A stretch of 34,043 nt of DNA from UBA1737 sp964541525 (GCA_964541525.1 CAZIQF010000020.1:1-34043); one strand, 5' to 3'. Positions 15,431 through 24,768 are shown, numbered from the stretch's first letter. A program made the numbers and translations. Notes: generated by a model from the sequence alone, not told the origin.

Positions 15431-16567
15431 ATGGCAACAGTTGAATTAAGAAACATTAACAAAATTTATGACAACAATGTGCAAGCAGTATTTGATTTCA
15501 ATTTAAAAATCAAAGACCGCGAATTTATCGTATTCGTAGGACCTTCAGGTTGTGGTAAGACAACAACATTAAGAATGGTAGCAGGATTAGAAGAAATTAC
15601 TTCTGGTCAATTGTTAATTGATGATGAAGTAATGAATGATGTTGCTCCAAAAGACCGTAATATTGCAATGGTATTCCAATCATATGCCTTATACCCACAT
15701 ATGACAGTTTATGATAACATGGCATTCGGTTTAAAATTAAGAAAATTTAGTCGTGATGAAATTGATCGTCGTGTTCAAAACGCTGCTGAAAAATTAGGTT
15801 TAAAACCATATCTAGATCGTAAACCTGCAGCTTTATCAGGTGGACAAAGACAACGTGTTGCGTTAGGTCGTGCCATCGTGCGTGATGCAAAAGTATTCTT
15901 AATGGATGAACCTCTATCTAACCTAGATGCAAAACTTCGTGTACAAATGAGATCAGAATTAATTAAAATCCATGAATCTTTAGGAACAACAACTATTTAT
16001 GTAACCCATGACCAAATTGAAGCGATGACAATGGCATCAAGAATTGTTGTTATGAAAGATGGATGGATTCAACAAATTGGAGCTCCAAAAGATATTTACG
16101 ATAATCCTGCTAACGTATTCGTAGGTGGATTTATTGGGACTCCACCAATGAACTTTATCAATGGTCGTGTTGGTGAAGATGGTGTATTTGAATGTGGAAA
16201 CCAAAAATTTGGTGTAGAACGTCTTGCAGTTCCTGAAAAGCAACTTGCGTTATTAAAAGAAAAGAATTATATCGACAAAGATATTATTTTAGGTATTCGT
16301 CCTGAAGCAGTATTTGATAGTGAAGAAGATATCGCAAAATATCCTCAATGGGCAATTGAACGTAAAGTTGACGTTTCAGAATTATTAGGTGCTGAGTCAC
16401 AAATTACAGTTAAACTTCCTGGTACAGATCGTGCTGGTCAAAGCTTAACTGCTAAAGTTCCTGCACGTGTAGATGTTCATATGGGTGACACAATTAAACT
16501 TGCTTTAAATATGAACAAATGTCACTTCTTTGATCCTGAAACACAAGTAAGAATTAAGAGAGACTAA
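15431..16567 (+). CDS. Sugar-type ABC transporter ATPase (MsmK/UgpC/MalK family)
   Basis: 378 aa. The ATPase domain has Walker A GPSGCGKTT (37-45), Q-loop Gln83 in VFQSYAL, signature LSGGQ (135-139), Walker B VFLMDEP (155-161) and the switch His193 in YVTHD. The last ~140 residues are the OB-fold (TOBE) regulatory domain of the carbohydrate subfamily. In several Bacillota one such protein (MsmK) powers many sugar importers. The absence of binding protein and permease genes here, and the place ahead of glycolysis genes, fit such a shared energiser, though this is inference. Codons are more typical of highly expressed genes (GTA, CGT) than in neighbours. Confidence 0.92.
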   Translation: MATVELRNINKIYDNNVQAVFDFNLKIKDREFIVFVGPSGCGKTTTLRMVAGLEEITSGQLLIDDEVMNDVAPKDRNIAMVFQSYALYPHMTVYDNMAFGLKLRKFSRDEIDRRVQNAAEKLGLKPYLDRKPAALSGGQRQRVALGRAIVRDAKVFLMDEPLSNLDAKLRVQMRSELIKIHESLGTTTIYVTHDQIEAMTMASRIVVMKDGWIQQIGAPKDIYDNPANVFVGGFIGTPPMNFINGRVGEDGVFECGNQKFGVERLAVPEKQLALLKEKNYIDKDIILGIRPEAVFDSEEDIAKYPQWAIERKVDVSELLGAESQITVKLPGTDRAGQSLTAKVPARVDVHMGDTIKLALNMNKCHFFDPETQVRIKRD

Positions 16568-16574
16568 TTCTAAG

Positions 16575-17030
16575 ATGTTAAATGTAGATGTGCTTTATTT
16601 AATTAAGAATAATCGCTCTACAGATATTGTTTATTTCAATCAAACTATAAATATATTAGAAACTATTGATAACATCTTGAATCGTGAATGCTTAAAAACA
16701 TTATCGACACTTGATGGTCGGATTAATGCTATTAAACAAGCATATCACATAAAAAAATTAGTTCCTGTCTACTTAAATGATCAACTTATTTTACAACCAC
16801 TTTATTCTAAAAAAAGTTGGATGCAGATATATATAAATGTTTGTAAGATCAAAGCATTAGAAGTAGCAGATAAAGGAACGAAAATAAATTTTAATAATAA
16901 TATAATTCTTGAAGTAGAAATACCATATCCAAGAATTAAACAATATTTAGAGAAATGTTTAAAAATTAAGAAAAATCAATTCAATAAATACGAAAGAGGA
17001 AAAATTTATTATGGCAAAGAAAAATATTAG
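16575..17030 (+). CDS. ComK-like regulator
   Basis: 151 aa. The sequence lines up with ComK, the competence master regulator of Bacillus: STLDGRINAIKQAYHI resembles 'SYAGRKAGT...' , then KLVPVYLNDQLILQPL resembles 'KPPIMVDP..QIFLFPT', then WMQIYINVCKIKALE, 'GTKINFNNNIILEVEI' and YPRIKQYLEKC resemble 'W.SH.HV..F', 'TEVTFSNGKTMELPI' and 'YNSFENQVYR'. The match is in pattern rather than identity, and the cysteines near 'QC.W' are lost. It starts 7 bases after the ABC ATPase stop with only a weak ribosome site and overlaps the pgk start by 20 bases, so the pgk ribosome site (AGAGGA, 16995-17000) lies inside it. Why a ComK-like protein sits inside a glycolysis operon is unclear. Confidence 0.6.
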   Translation: MLNVDVLYLIKNNRSTDIVYFNQTINILETIDNILNRECLKTLSTLDGRINAIKQAYHIKKLVPVYLNDQLILQPLYSKKSWMQIYINVCKIKALEVADKGTKINFNNNIILEVEIPYPRIKQYLEKCLKIKKNQFNKYERGKIYYGKEKY

Positions 17031-18240
17031 AGACATAGAATTAAAAGGCAAAAAAGTTTTAATGCGTGTAGATTTCAACGTACCAATGAAAAATGGTGAA
17101 ATCACTGATACAAATCGTATTGTTCAAGCTTTACCTACAATTAATTATGCATTAGAACATGGTGCTAAAGTAATTTTATTCTCACATTTAGGTCGTGTAA
17201 AAGAAGAAAAAGATTTAGCTAAGAACGATCTTGCACCTGTAGCAAAAAAATTATCTGAATTACTTAAAAAAGAAGTTAAATTCGTTAACGCAACACGCGG
17301 CAAAGAATTAGAAGATGCTATTGCTAATATGGCTGAAGGTGAAGTTGTAATGTTCCAAAATACTCGTTATGAAGATTTAGATGGTAAAAAAGAATCTAAA
17401 AACGATCCTGAACTTGGTGCATATTGGGCAAGCCTTGGTGATGTATTCGTAAATGATGCCTTTGGTACTGCTCATCGTGATGCTGCTTCAAATACTGGTA
17501 TTGCTGCAAATGTTAAAGGTGAAAGTGTATCAGGTTTCTTACTAGAAAAAGAGATCAACTTTATTGGTGGTGCAGTAGATAATCCTGCTCATCCATTCGT
17601 TGCAATCCTAGGTGGTGCTAAAGTATCAGATAAGATTTCAGTAATTGAAAACTTATTAAACAAAGCAGACAAAGTTATGATTTGTGGTGCTATGGCTTAT
17701 ACATTCTTTAAAGCACAAGGCTTAGAAGTTGGTAAATCAAAATGCGAACTTGATTATGTTGACTATGCAAAAGGATTACTAGAAAAAGCTAATGGTAAAA
17801 TCGTATTACCTGTTGATGTAGTCGTTGCAAATCCAAGTGATGAAGCAGTTGCTGAAGATTTCTTTGGTGCAATCGCAAATTGTGAAACTAAAGTAGTTAA
17901 AGTATCTGAAATACCTGCTTCATGGCAAGGTCTTGATTGCGGTCCAGAAACAATTAAAGAATTTGCTCATCAATTAGAAGGAGCTAAAACAGTTGTTTGG
18001 AATGGTCCTGCTGGTGTATTTGAAGTTGAAAAATTTGCAGTTGGTACTAAAGCAATCTGCGAAACTCTTGCTTCATTAAAAGGTGCTATCACAATTATTG
18101 GTGGTGGGGACTCAGCTGCAGCAGCTATTTCAATGGGTTATGAATCTAAATTCTCTCACATCTCAACTGGTGGTGGAGCAAGTTTAGAATATCTAGAAGG
18201 TAAAACTCTTCCAGGTGTTGCATGCCTAGATGACAAATAA
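17011..18240 (+). CDS. pgk: Phosphoglycerate kinase
   Basis: 409 aa, normal length. It makes ATP from 1,3-bisphosphoglycerate in glycolysis. Seen: RVDFNVPM near residue 19, the substrate-binding SHLGR (~68-72), NTRYE, NDAFGTAHR, LGGAKVSDKI, and the nucleotide-binding VVWNGPAGVFE and IGGGDSAAA segments. Strong ribosome site AGAGGA. tpiA follows after 14 bases. gap is not in the window. Confidence 0.98.
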   Translation: MAKKNIRDIELKGKKVLMRVDFNVPMKNGEITDTNRIVQALPTINYALEHGAKVILFSHLGRVKEEKDLAKNDLAPVAKKLSELLKKEVKFVNATRGKELEDAIANMAEGEVVMFQNTRYEDLDGKKESKNDPELGAYWASLGDVFVNDAFGTAHRDAASNTGIAANVKGESVSGFLLEKEINFIGGAVDNPAHPFVAILGGAKVSDKISVIENLLNKADKVMICGAMAYTFFKAQGLEVGKSKCELDYVDYAKGLLEKANGKIVLPVDVVVANPSDEAVAEDFFGAIANCETKVVKVSEIPASWQGLDCGPETIKEFAHQLEGAKTVVWNGPAGVFEVEKFAVGTKAICETLASLKGAITIIGGGDSAAAAISMGYESKFSHISTGGGASLEYLEGKTLPGVACLDDK

Positions 18241-18254
18241 GAGGAACACTAAAT

Positions 18255-19010
18255 ATGAGAAAACCTATTATTGCTGGTAACTGGAAAATGTTTAAAACTC
18301 GTGATGAAGCATTAGAATTCATCTACGCAGTAAATAATGATTTACCTGAAAATGATTTAGTTGATAGCGTTGTTTGTGCGCCATTTACAGTATTACGTGA
18401 CCTAGTAAAACGTCAAGGTAGTAATTTAAGAATTGGTGCTCAAAATATGCATTTTGAAGAAAATGGGGCATTCACTGGTGAAATCGCTCCAATCATGCTT
18501 GAATCATTAGGTGTTAGCTATGTTATCATCGGTCACTCAGAAAGACGTGCAATGTTCAATGAAACTGATGAATCATGTAATAAAAAATTACATGCAGCAT
18601 TTGCTCATCATTTAATACCAATTCTATGTGTAGGAGAATACCTAGAACAAAGAGAAGATGGTTCTTGGAAATCCCTAATTAAAGGTCAAATTGAACAAGA
18701 CTTAAATGGCTTATCAAGTGATCAAGTAAAAGAATTAGTAATTGCATATGAACCAATTTGGGCCATTGGAACTGGTAAAACTGCTACTCCACAAATTGCC
18801 GATGAAACTTGTGGATACATCAGAAGTATTGTTGCAGATTTATATGGCAATGATGTAGCTGATGCCATTCGTATTCAATATGGTGGAAGCGTCAAAACCT
18901 CAAACATTGATGAATTAATGGCACAACCAAATATTGATGGTGCATTAATTGGTGGTGCAAGCCTAAATGCTGCCGACTTCAAAGTGTTAGTTAAAGCTGC
19001 AGTTAAATAG
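18255..19010 (+). CDS. tpiA: Triose-phosphate isomerase
   Basis: 251 aa, full length. It interconverts dihydroxyacetone phosphate and glyceraldehyde 3-phosphate. Catalytic residues are all visible: Asn9 and Lys11 (AGNWKM), His94 (IIGHSERR) and Glu166 (AYEPIWAIGTGK, with the flexible loop that closes over the substrate). The phosphate-binding IQYGGSV and LIGGASL are kept. Ribosome site AGAGGAAC. Last gene of the run, ending in TAG before a terminator. Confidence 0.98.
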   Translation: MRKPIIAGNWKMFKTRDEALEFIYAVNNDLPENDLVDSVVCAPFTVLRDLVKRQGSNLRIGAQNMHFEENGAFTGEIAPIMLESLGVSYVIIGHSERRAMFNETDESCNKKLHAAFAHHLIPILCVGEYLEQREDGSWKSLIKGQIEQDLNGLSSDQVKELVIAYEPIWAIGTGKTATPQIADETCGYIRSIVADLYGNDVADAIRIQYGGSVKTSNIDELMAQPNIDGALIGGASLNAADFKVLVKAAVK

Positions 19011-19026
19011 CAAACCAATAATGAAG

Positions 19027-19058
19027 AGACAAGTTTGATATAAAACTTGTCTTTTTTT
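19027..19058 (+). terminator. Terminator after tpiA
   Basis: Stem GACAAGTTT (19028-19036) with AAACTTGTC (19043-19051), then seven Ts. The -35 of the next promoter lies inside its 3' arm. Confidence 0.9.
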
Positions 19059-19075
19059 ATCATTTGTGGTACAAT
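19047..19075 (+). promoter_or_regulatory. Promoter of the membrane/fibronectin protein
   Basis: TTGTCT (19047-19052), 17 bases, TACAAT (19070-19075) preceded by TG and one base. Overlaps the tpiA terminator. Confidence 0.65.
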
Positions 19076-19107
19076 ATATATACATAAATATAAAAAGGAA
19101 TAGAACT

Positions 19108-19749
19108 ATGAGTAATCGTTATCAACAATTAAAAAAAGAAAATGATTTATTATTATCATATTTAGGTGATTCCTATCAGCACCTTGCAACTATCTATGTA
19201 AAAAAAGCAAGAGGTTACGCTGTACCCAGTGAAGATACAGAGATTAAAATCAAACTTGTCTTGACAGAACTCACAAAATATGATGAAGAAGGAATCCATA
19301 TTACCCAAGTAATTCCTAGTGAAACGGAATATATTGAAAAAAACATTAGATTATTATCTAAAAAATATAAAGATCCAGATCGAATCAAAGGTATTATTTG
19401 GGTATGTATTATTATTATTGCATCAATTGCATGGATAGCAATAGGAAAATATTTTGCTCAATCAGTATCTTATGACTCACCAAAAGAATTTCATATTGCT
19501 AGAGTAGTAGAAAAAAATGACAAACTAGAAATAACACTCAAGTGGCGAGAAGTTGCAAACGCAAATTCATATGTTGTCTATTATGAAACAGATAATAATA
19601 AATCAGCAGAGCGAACAGTTGATACAACTGAATATACCTTCACCATCGAAAAAGGTAAAACCTATACTTTTTATGTATATACTAAAAATAACTCAGTCTT
19701 TGGATCATCAGATCCTACATCAGTTATTTACGATGGTGAGAATAACTAA
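19108..19749 (+). CDS. Single-pass membrane protein with a fibronectin-III-like outer domain
   Basis: Start chosen at ATG 19108, seven bases after AAGGAA, since an earlier in-frame GTG falls inside the promoter; 213 aa. Residues ~1-95 are charged and probably cytoplasmic (including IKIKLVLTELTKYDEEGIHI). One membrane helix follows at ~97-118 (WVCIIIIASIAWIAIG). The outer ~90 residues fit a fibronectin III domain: LEITLKWREVANANSYVVYY, then EYTFTIEKGKTYTFYVYTKN. Function unknown. The domain may bind surface or host sugars or proteins (inference). Confidence 0.7.
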   Translation: MSNRYQQLKKENDLLLSYLGDSYQHLATIYVKKARGYAVPSEDTEIKIKLVLTELTKYDEEGIHITQVIPSETEYIEKNIRLLSKKYKDPDRIKGIIWVCIIIIASIAWIAIGKYFAQSVSYDSPKEFHIARVVEKNDKLEITLKWREVANANSYVVYYETDNNKSAERTVDTTEYTFTIEKGKTYTFYVYTKNNSVFGSSDPTSVIYDGENN

Positions 19750-19763
19750 ATATAGCCATTTAG

Positions 19764-19792
19764 TTGACTAAAACTTAAAAAAAGAGTATAAT
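19764..19792 (+). promoter_or_regulatory. Promoter of rpsD
   Basis: TTGACT (19764-19769), 17 bases, TATAAT (19787-19792). Near-consensus, as expected for a ribosomal protein gene. Confidence 0.88.
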
Positions 19793-19798
19793 ATATAA

Positions 19799-19970
19799 GG
19801 TGCAGATAAAAGCAGCATTCATTTGATTAATAGATTTTAGATAATCACAAAAAAGAATTTTGGATGTTAGTAGTCCCGCTGCTTAGGCGAAAGCAATTAG
19901 ATTGTCTATCCTGTTGTTTAATTTGAAGTTTTTATCTCACAAACAAAAAATAAAAATATCAAAGGAGAAA
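19799..19970 (+). promoter_or_regulatory. Structured leader of rpsD, probably S4-binding autoregulatory RNA
   Basis: About 175 untranslated bases lie between the promoter and rpsD. AGATAAAA (19804-19811) can pair with TTTTATCT (19930-19937) to close the element, and AGCAGC (19811-19816) can pair with GCTGCT (19878-19883). Inside are the GC-richer parts TAGTCCCGCTGC and GGCGAAAGC. In Bacillus, S4 represses its own gene through a leader RNA; position and structure here fit that. The exact fold and family match are inferred. Confidence 0.6.
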
Positions 19971-19975
19971 AAACA

Positions 19976-20575
19976 ATGGCACGTTATACTGGTCCATCTT
20001 GGAAGATTTCAAGAAGATTAAAATTTTCGATTTTAGAAAATGGAAAAGAATTACAAAAGAGAGCATATGCTCCAGGTCAACATGGTCAAAGAAGAGTTAA
20101 ATTATCTGAATATGGCCTACAATTACAAGAAAAACAAAAAGTTCGTAATGTTTATGGAATGAACGAAAAACAATTCTATAATACATTCGTTAAAGCTGGT
20201 AAATTAAAAGGTAAACATGGTGAAAATTTCTTATTCATGTTAGAATCAAGACTAGACAACTTAGTTTATCGTTTAGGTTTTGCAACAACTCGTCGTCAAG
20301 CTAGACAATTAGTTAACCATGCTCATGTATTAGTAGATGGTAAAAAAGTAGATATTCCTTCATATATCTGCAAACCTGGTCAAACAATCAGTTTAAAAGA
20401 AAGTTCAAAAGGCTTATTAATCGTTAAAGAAGCTTTAGAAAACACTGTTGCAAGAGTTCCATTTGTTTCATATGATGAAAATACGCAAGTAGGTACATAT
20501 GTACGTCTACCTGAACGTTCAGAAATTTTACCTGAAATTAAAGAAAACTTAATCGTTGAATTCTATAACAGATAA
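19976..20575 (+). CDS. rpsD: 30S ribosomal protein S4
   Basis: 199 aa, typical of the short, zinc-free Bacillota form. S4 binds 16S rRNA first in small-subunit assembly. It begins MARYTGPSWKISRR, has YAPGQHG near residue 32, the EKQKVRNVYGMNEKQF segment and the S4 RNA-binding domain from ~90 (ESRLDNLVYRLGFATTRRQA). Strong ribosome site AAAGGAG. It stands alone with its own promoter, leader and terminator, as in many Bacillota. Confidence 0.98.
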   Translation: MARYTGPSWKISRRLKFSILENGKELQKRAYAPGQHGQRRVKLSEYGLQLQEKQKVRNVYGMNEKQFYNTFVKAGKLKGKHGENFLFMLESRLDNLVYRLGFATTRRQARQLVNHAHVLVDGKKVDIPSYICKPGQTISLKESSKGLLIVKEALENTVARVPFVSYDENTQVGTYVRLPERSEILPEIKENLIVEFYNR

Positions 20576-20601
20576 TCAATAAAATAAAAAAATAAGCAGT
20601 A

Positions 20602-20640
20602 AAAAACCTTGTAAGAAACTATCTTACAAGGTTTATTTTT
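20602..20640. terminator. Bidirectional terminator between rpsD and the phosphoesterase gene
   Basis: 13-bp perfect stem (20604-20616 with 20622-20634; core ACCTTGTAAGA) with A-rich and T-rich flanks, between convergent genes. Confidence 0.9.
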
Positions 20641-20646
20641 TATTTA

Positions 20647-22956
20647 TCAGTTAGGAGTCTTAACACTAGTAGTTTCAGTAAAGAACTTTAGATCACCACG
20701 TTTACAAGCAATAATTGTAATCTCATATTCGGTATTAGGATCTAAACCAGTAATATCATAGCTAGTATTAGCACCATTTTTATGTAGGAATGAACTATGA
20801 TATTCACCATTTACATATACTTTAAAATCATAAATTGAATACCTAATTTCAATAGGTAGTTGATCAAAACTAATATGTACGGTAGTTGCAGAAGTCGCAT
20901 TAGCAGTTAAATTAATTGGAACATGTTTATTTAATTCAAATGTCTTATATTCAATAGTACCATCGTTAAAGATAATTTCCATTTCAAAGTTATAATCATA
21001 CCCATCAACAACATTATCAAATGTAAGCGAACGATATGAAGAGCTAGGAAATACTGAGAAATCCACTAATTCTTTTCTTAATGTTTCAGTAATATTAACC
21101 TTCTTAACATTGCCATAGAAATATTCAGACCAAGAGAATTTAACTTGGTTTGTTTCAGTTAATTCTTCAAAGGTAATCGAATCAAGTAATTCTTGTTTGT
21201 CTTTTTCATCAAATGGTGTATGCGTACGATTAGTAACAAAACGTTCACTAATAATAGTACCATTAGCACGAATGGAAGTGATAGAAATACCTGCATCAGT
21301 AATATCAATAATATAGCCACGGGCTTCATTAATGGCGTTACTAGGAGTTGAAGCACTCTTAATTCCACCGAATGCACCAGTAAGATATGTTGTACCTAAG
21401 TATGGATCAGTTGTTTGAGCACCTTCATAATAATTACTAAAGTAACCTTCACCATGATAGTGACCAGATAGAACTAAATCAACTGAATATTTATCAAATG
21501 TATCAATAAAGTTTTGATCATAATCGCCATTATTATAATTAACTGGACAATGGAAACAAACAACTGAATATTTATATTCTTCATTTTCTAATAAATCTTG
21601 CATCCATTTAAGTTGTTCATTATAACCAGCTGAACGAATATTATCAATTAAAATAAATAAAGTATCATTATGTTTGAACCAACAAGAAGCACCTAATAAT
21701 GCTTTAGGACCATTAAGCGGTGAAGAACTATATACTGCAAAATAATCTTTAGTTGACATATTGATTTCTTTTTCATAATATTCATGATTACCAGGAACCC
21801 CAACATATGGTAAGTTTTTTAAGTTTCTCGCATATTCAAAGAAGATATTCCAAATGTCATCATTACCACCAGTATCAACTAAATCACCAGCATGAAGGAC
21901 AAAACTAATATTAGGATTAACTTTAAGAGCTTGTTCAATTGTGTCTTCAGAAACTGCTGCTGAATCAGACCCACCAGTAGTGCCAGTATAATAATGAACA
22001 TCAGCTAAGAATATAAAGGATGTATGTGAATCACCACCAGCAGTTCTAAAGTGATATATATCTGAATAAGTATCGTCACCATTGTTAATTTTATAGATAT
22101 ATTCAGTGTTTTCACTTAAACCTGTAACATCGATATTCCAAACATTTCTTGGTTCCCATTTTACAACCGGATTATCAGTTAAATTTTCATAATAATAGCC
22201 ATTACCATAATAGGCAGTAGCATTTTCAAAATTAACATCACTTGCAAGTGTAACTAATGCATAGGACTTGGTGTTTTTGATATTATAGTGAATATGATAC
22301 ATTGTTGAAGCATCTTCACCAGGAGCACCAATAATCGCTTTAGCTTCATAAACTTCTTCTTCTAAGCAATGATGTAAAACATTAACAGTAATTGATTTAC
22401 TAATCGCTGGATAATCTTTTGCTTGAATTGTAACATAAGTTATACCAGCAGTTAAACCAGTTAAGACATTATTATTAAATGTAGCGATCCTTTCATCACT
22501 AGAGATATATGTAACATCTTGTGATGCAGCACTAGGAGTGATTGTTGCGTTAAATTCTAAAGTATCATCAATATAAATACTTACTTCTTCTTCAATATTT
22601 AAATCTATTCCTTGAGGAAGAGGTTTTTCAACTTTAATATCACAACTAGCAGCTACTTTTTTATTAACAGTAGAAGTAGCAGTAATAGTTGCAGTTCCTT
22701 CTTTTAAAGCAGTTAGTTTACTATCTTTAATTTGAACAACATCACAAGAAACACTCCAATCAACATCTGCGACTGCATCAACAGGGGTAACTGTTACACT
22801 TAAATCAATAACATCACCAATATAAATTGTTTCTTCACTTAAGTTAATGGTTAACGAAGTAGGACTATTTTTACCACATTTACTTTTACAACCAACACTT
22901 AATAATAAGATAACAGCGATTAAGCTAGCGGTTATCTTAAATAATTTAGTTTTCAT
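20647..22956 (-). CDS. Surface lipoprotein metallophosphoesterase with Ig-like and fibronectin domains
   Basis: 769 aa; AAAGGAGA precedes the ATG by 11 bases. A signal peptide with lipobox LSVGC (lipidated Cys23) puts it on the outer face of the membrane. Then come two Big_2-type Ig-like domains (~32-110 and ~115-193), a purple-acid-phosphatase-like N-terminal domain (~203-305, with VTGLSENTEYIYKI), a calcineurin-like phosphoesterase (~312-590) and two fibronectin-like domains to the end. Metal ligands are all present: ADVH, HAGDLVD, GNHEYY, FHCP and SGHYHGEG. It is therefore probably an active phosphomonoesterase or nucleotidase releasing phosphate outside the cell; the substrate is unknown. 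Ends TGA then TAA. Confidence 0.9.
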   Translation of the reverse strand: MKTKLFKITASLIAVILLLSVGCKSKCGKNSPTSLTINLSEETIYIGDVIDLSVTVTPVDAVADVDWSVSCDVVQIKDSKLTALKEGTATITATSTVNKKVAASCDIKVEKPLPQGIDLNIEEEVSIYIDDTLEFNATITPSAASQDVTYISSDERIATFNNNVLTGLTAGITYVTIQAKDYPAISKSITVNVLHHCLEEEVYEAKAIIGAPGEDASTMYHIHYNIKNTKSYALVTLASDVNFENATAYYGNGYYYENLTDNPVVKWEPRNVWNIDVTGLSENTEYIYKINNGDDTYSDIYHFRTAGGDSHTSFIFLADVHYYTGTTGGSDSAAVSEDTIEQALKVNPNISFVLHAGDLVDTGGNDDIWNIFFEYARNLKNLPYVGVPGNHEYYEKEINMSTKDYFAVYSSSPLNGPKALLGASCWFKHNDTLFILIDNIRSAGYNEQLKWMQDLLENEEYKYSVVCFHCPVNYNNGDYDQNFIDTFDKYSVDLVLSGHYHGEGYFSNYYEGAQTTDPYLGTTYLTGAFGGIKSASTPSNAINEARGYIIDITDAGISITSIRANGTIISERFVTNRTHTPFDEKDKQELLDSITFEELTETNQVKFSWSEYFYGNVKKVNITETLRKELVDFSVFPSSSYRSLTFDNVVDGYDYNFEMEIIFNDGTIEYKTFELNKHVPINLTANATSATTVHISFDQLPIEIRYSIYDFKVYVNGEYHSSFLHKNGANTSYDITGLDPNTEYEITIIACKRGDLKFFTETTSVKTPN

Positions 22957-23107
22957 TTCTTATCAATTCTCCTTTAACTAAAAGTCTTATACTTTATTAT
23001 ACAACAATTAATAATAATTTTTTTAAATTTAGGTAATATTTTTTAATTAATAAAAATTTAATTTCCTTCATTATTAAACTGTAGTTAAAAAATAAAAAAC
23101 TAATTCA

Positions 23108-23136
23108 TAGTAAAAAGTATCAAAACTAGATATAAT
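23108..23136 (+). promoter_or_regulatory. Likely promoter of the cupin-peptidase operon
   Basis: TATAAT (23131-23136) with TAGTAA (23108-23113) at 17-base spacing. The -35 is far from consensus, but the same TAGTAA-17-TATAAT pattern occurs in the repeated promoter block near the tmRNA. Confidence 0.5.
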
Positions 23137-23174
23137 AATAACAAGATAATTAAAACAATTTACGGAGGAAAAAT

Positions 23175-23519
23175 ATGATAACTAGATTTGAACAACTACA
23201 ATCAACCAAAATTGAAAAGATGAAAGGTGGTACAAATACGGCAATTTTACATAAAGTAATCGATTTACCTCAAAATCTAAATGTATATGCTAAAATTATT
23301 CTAGAACAAGGATCATCAATAGGACTACACACCCATATTGAAGATGAAGAAATTATCTATGTATTAAAAGGACATCCTAAAATTATCGATGATGGACTTG
23401 AACAACGACTAAATCCAGGGGATATTAATATATGTCTACGAAATCATACCCATACAGTCATTAATGATCAAGAAGAAATAACAGAACTACTAGCAGTAGT
23501 AGTGAAAAAAGGGGAATAA
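23175..23519 (+). CDS. Small cupin-domain protein
   Basis: 114 aa with GGAGG nine bases before the ATG. One cupin barrel with metal ligands visible in motif 1, LHTHIEDEEIIYVLKG (His52, His54, Glu58 or 59), and motif 2, PGDINICLRNHTHTV (His91 or His93). Small cupins of this kind bind sugars or act as isomerases or regulators; the substrate cannot be told. The M28 peptidase gene starts 4 bases later, so the three genes form one operon. Confidence 0.85.
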   Translation: MITRFEQLQSTKIEKMKGGTNTAILHKVIDLPQNLNVYAKIILEQGSSIGLHTHIEDEEIIYVLKGHPKIIDDGLEQRLNPGDINICLRNHTHTVINDQEEITELLAVVVKKGE

Positions 23520-23523
23520 GAAT

Positions 23524-24768
23524 ATGGACAATTATAATATGTATAACTTTTTAAATAATCTATCATTTACCAGAATGGGAGGAACAGAAGAAGAACTAAA
23601 AGCAGCAAATCTAATTAAAGCTCAAATCGAAAATTTTGGAGGAAATGCTGAACTATTTAGTTTCCCTATTACATCATTTAAGATTAATCAAGCAAGCCTA
23701 AAATCAATCAATCAAGAATATAAAGTATCAGGAATCAAAGGTAGTGGTAATATTGATATGACATTACCATTTTACTATATGGAAACAACACTTGAAACTG
23801 ATAAATATCAAATTGAAGGTAAGATTGTTTTAATTAATGGAATAATGAATAAAAAGATTTATCAAAAATTATTAAAATACCATGCAGCTGCATTCATCTC
23901 ATATTCTGGTGATATCACCGATAATGAAACCAATAGTGATTTAGAAAACAAAGAATTACGTGAAGTTTTAAGAAAAAAAGGCGTTATTCCTGGTGTTCAT
24001 TTAAGAACTAATGATGCAATTAAATTAGTGCGAGAAAACCCAACTAATCTTACAATCAAATTAGAACAAACTGAAGTGATCAAAGAATCACACAATGTCA
24101 TCGCTGAAATCAAAGGCATAGCCCATCCTGATGAAATCATTACGATTACCGCTCACTATGATTCGGTAGAATTTTCTAAAGGAGCGTATGATAACGGAGC
24201 AGGAAGTGTCTTAATTTTAAAACTATTTGAACATTTCATGCAACATCAACCAAAACGAACACTAAGATTTATATGGTGTGGATCAGAAGAATTAGGATTG
24301 CTGGGATCAAAAGCCTATGTCAATAGTTTAACTGAAGCAGAATTAAATAAAATTATATTTAATATTAATGTTGATGTAGCTGGAACTGTTTTAGGTACAG
24401 AATATGCCGTAGTAACAGCAGAAGAAGCTTTTGTTAACTATATTGAATACCTATCAAAAGAAATTGCTTTTCCAATTGTTACAAATCAAGATATCTATTC
24501 ATCAGACTCCATTCCATTTGCTGATAAAGGAATTCCTGCTGTAAATCTAATGCGTTTTGGTAGTAGAGGTGCAGCTCATATTCATGATCGTCATGACACA
24601 ATGAGTTTTATTAGTGAAGCATCACTAGATCATACATACCATTTCTTAGAATATCTAGCTACTAAATTAATTAATGCTGATACTTTCTTAGTCCAAAGAA
24701 AAATGCCAGATAGTCTAGTAAAAAAGATTGATGAATATCTATTCAAGAAAGAAGATAAAGATGAATAA
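23524..24768 (+). CDS. M28-family zinc aminopeptidase
   Basis: 414 aa. M28 enzymes remove N-terminal residues with two zinc ions. The ligand set is visible: His near 211 (THYDSVEF-like AHYDS), bridging Asp in GAYDNGAG (~223), Glu-Glu in GSEELGLLGS (~255-256), Asp in NVDVAGT (~284) and the late His in HDRHDT. Residues ~90-190 may be a PA-type inserted domain. There is no signal peptide, so it probably works in the cytoplasm on imported peptides. Its last codons overlap the start of the M42 peptidase gene by 8 bases. Confidence 0.9.
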   Translation: MDNYNMYNFLNNLSFTRMGGTEEELKAANLIKAQIENFGGNAELFSFPITSFKINQASLKSINQEYKVSGIKGSGNIDMTLPFYYMETTLETDKYQIEGKIVLINGIMNKKIYQKLLKYHAAAFISYSGDITDNETNSDLENKELREVLRKKGVIPGVHLRTNDAIKLVRENPTNLTIKLEQTEVIKESHNVIAEIKGIAHPDEIITITAHYDSVEFSKGAYDNGAGSVLILKLFEHFMQHQPKRTLRFIWCGSEELGLLGSKAYVNSLTEAELNKIIFNINVDVAGTVLGTEYAVVTAEEAFVNYIEYLSKEIAFPIVTNQDIYSSDSIPFADKGIPAVNLMRFGSRGAAHIHDRHDTMSFISEASLDHTYHFLEYLATKLINADTFLVQRKMPDSLVKKIDEYLFKKEDKDE

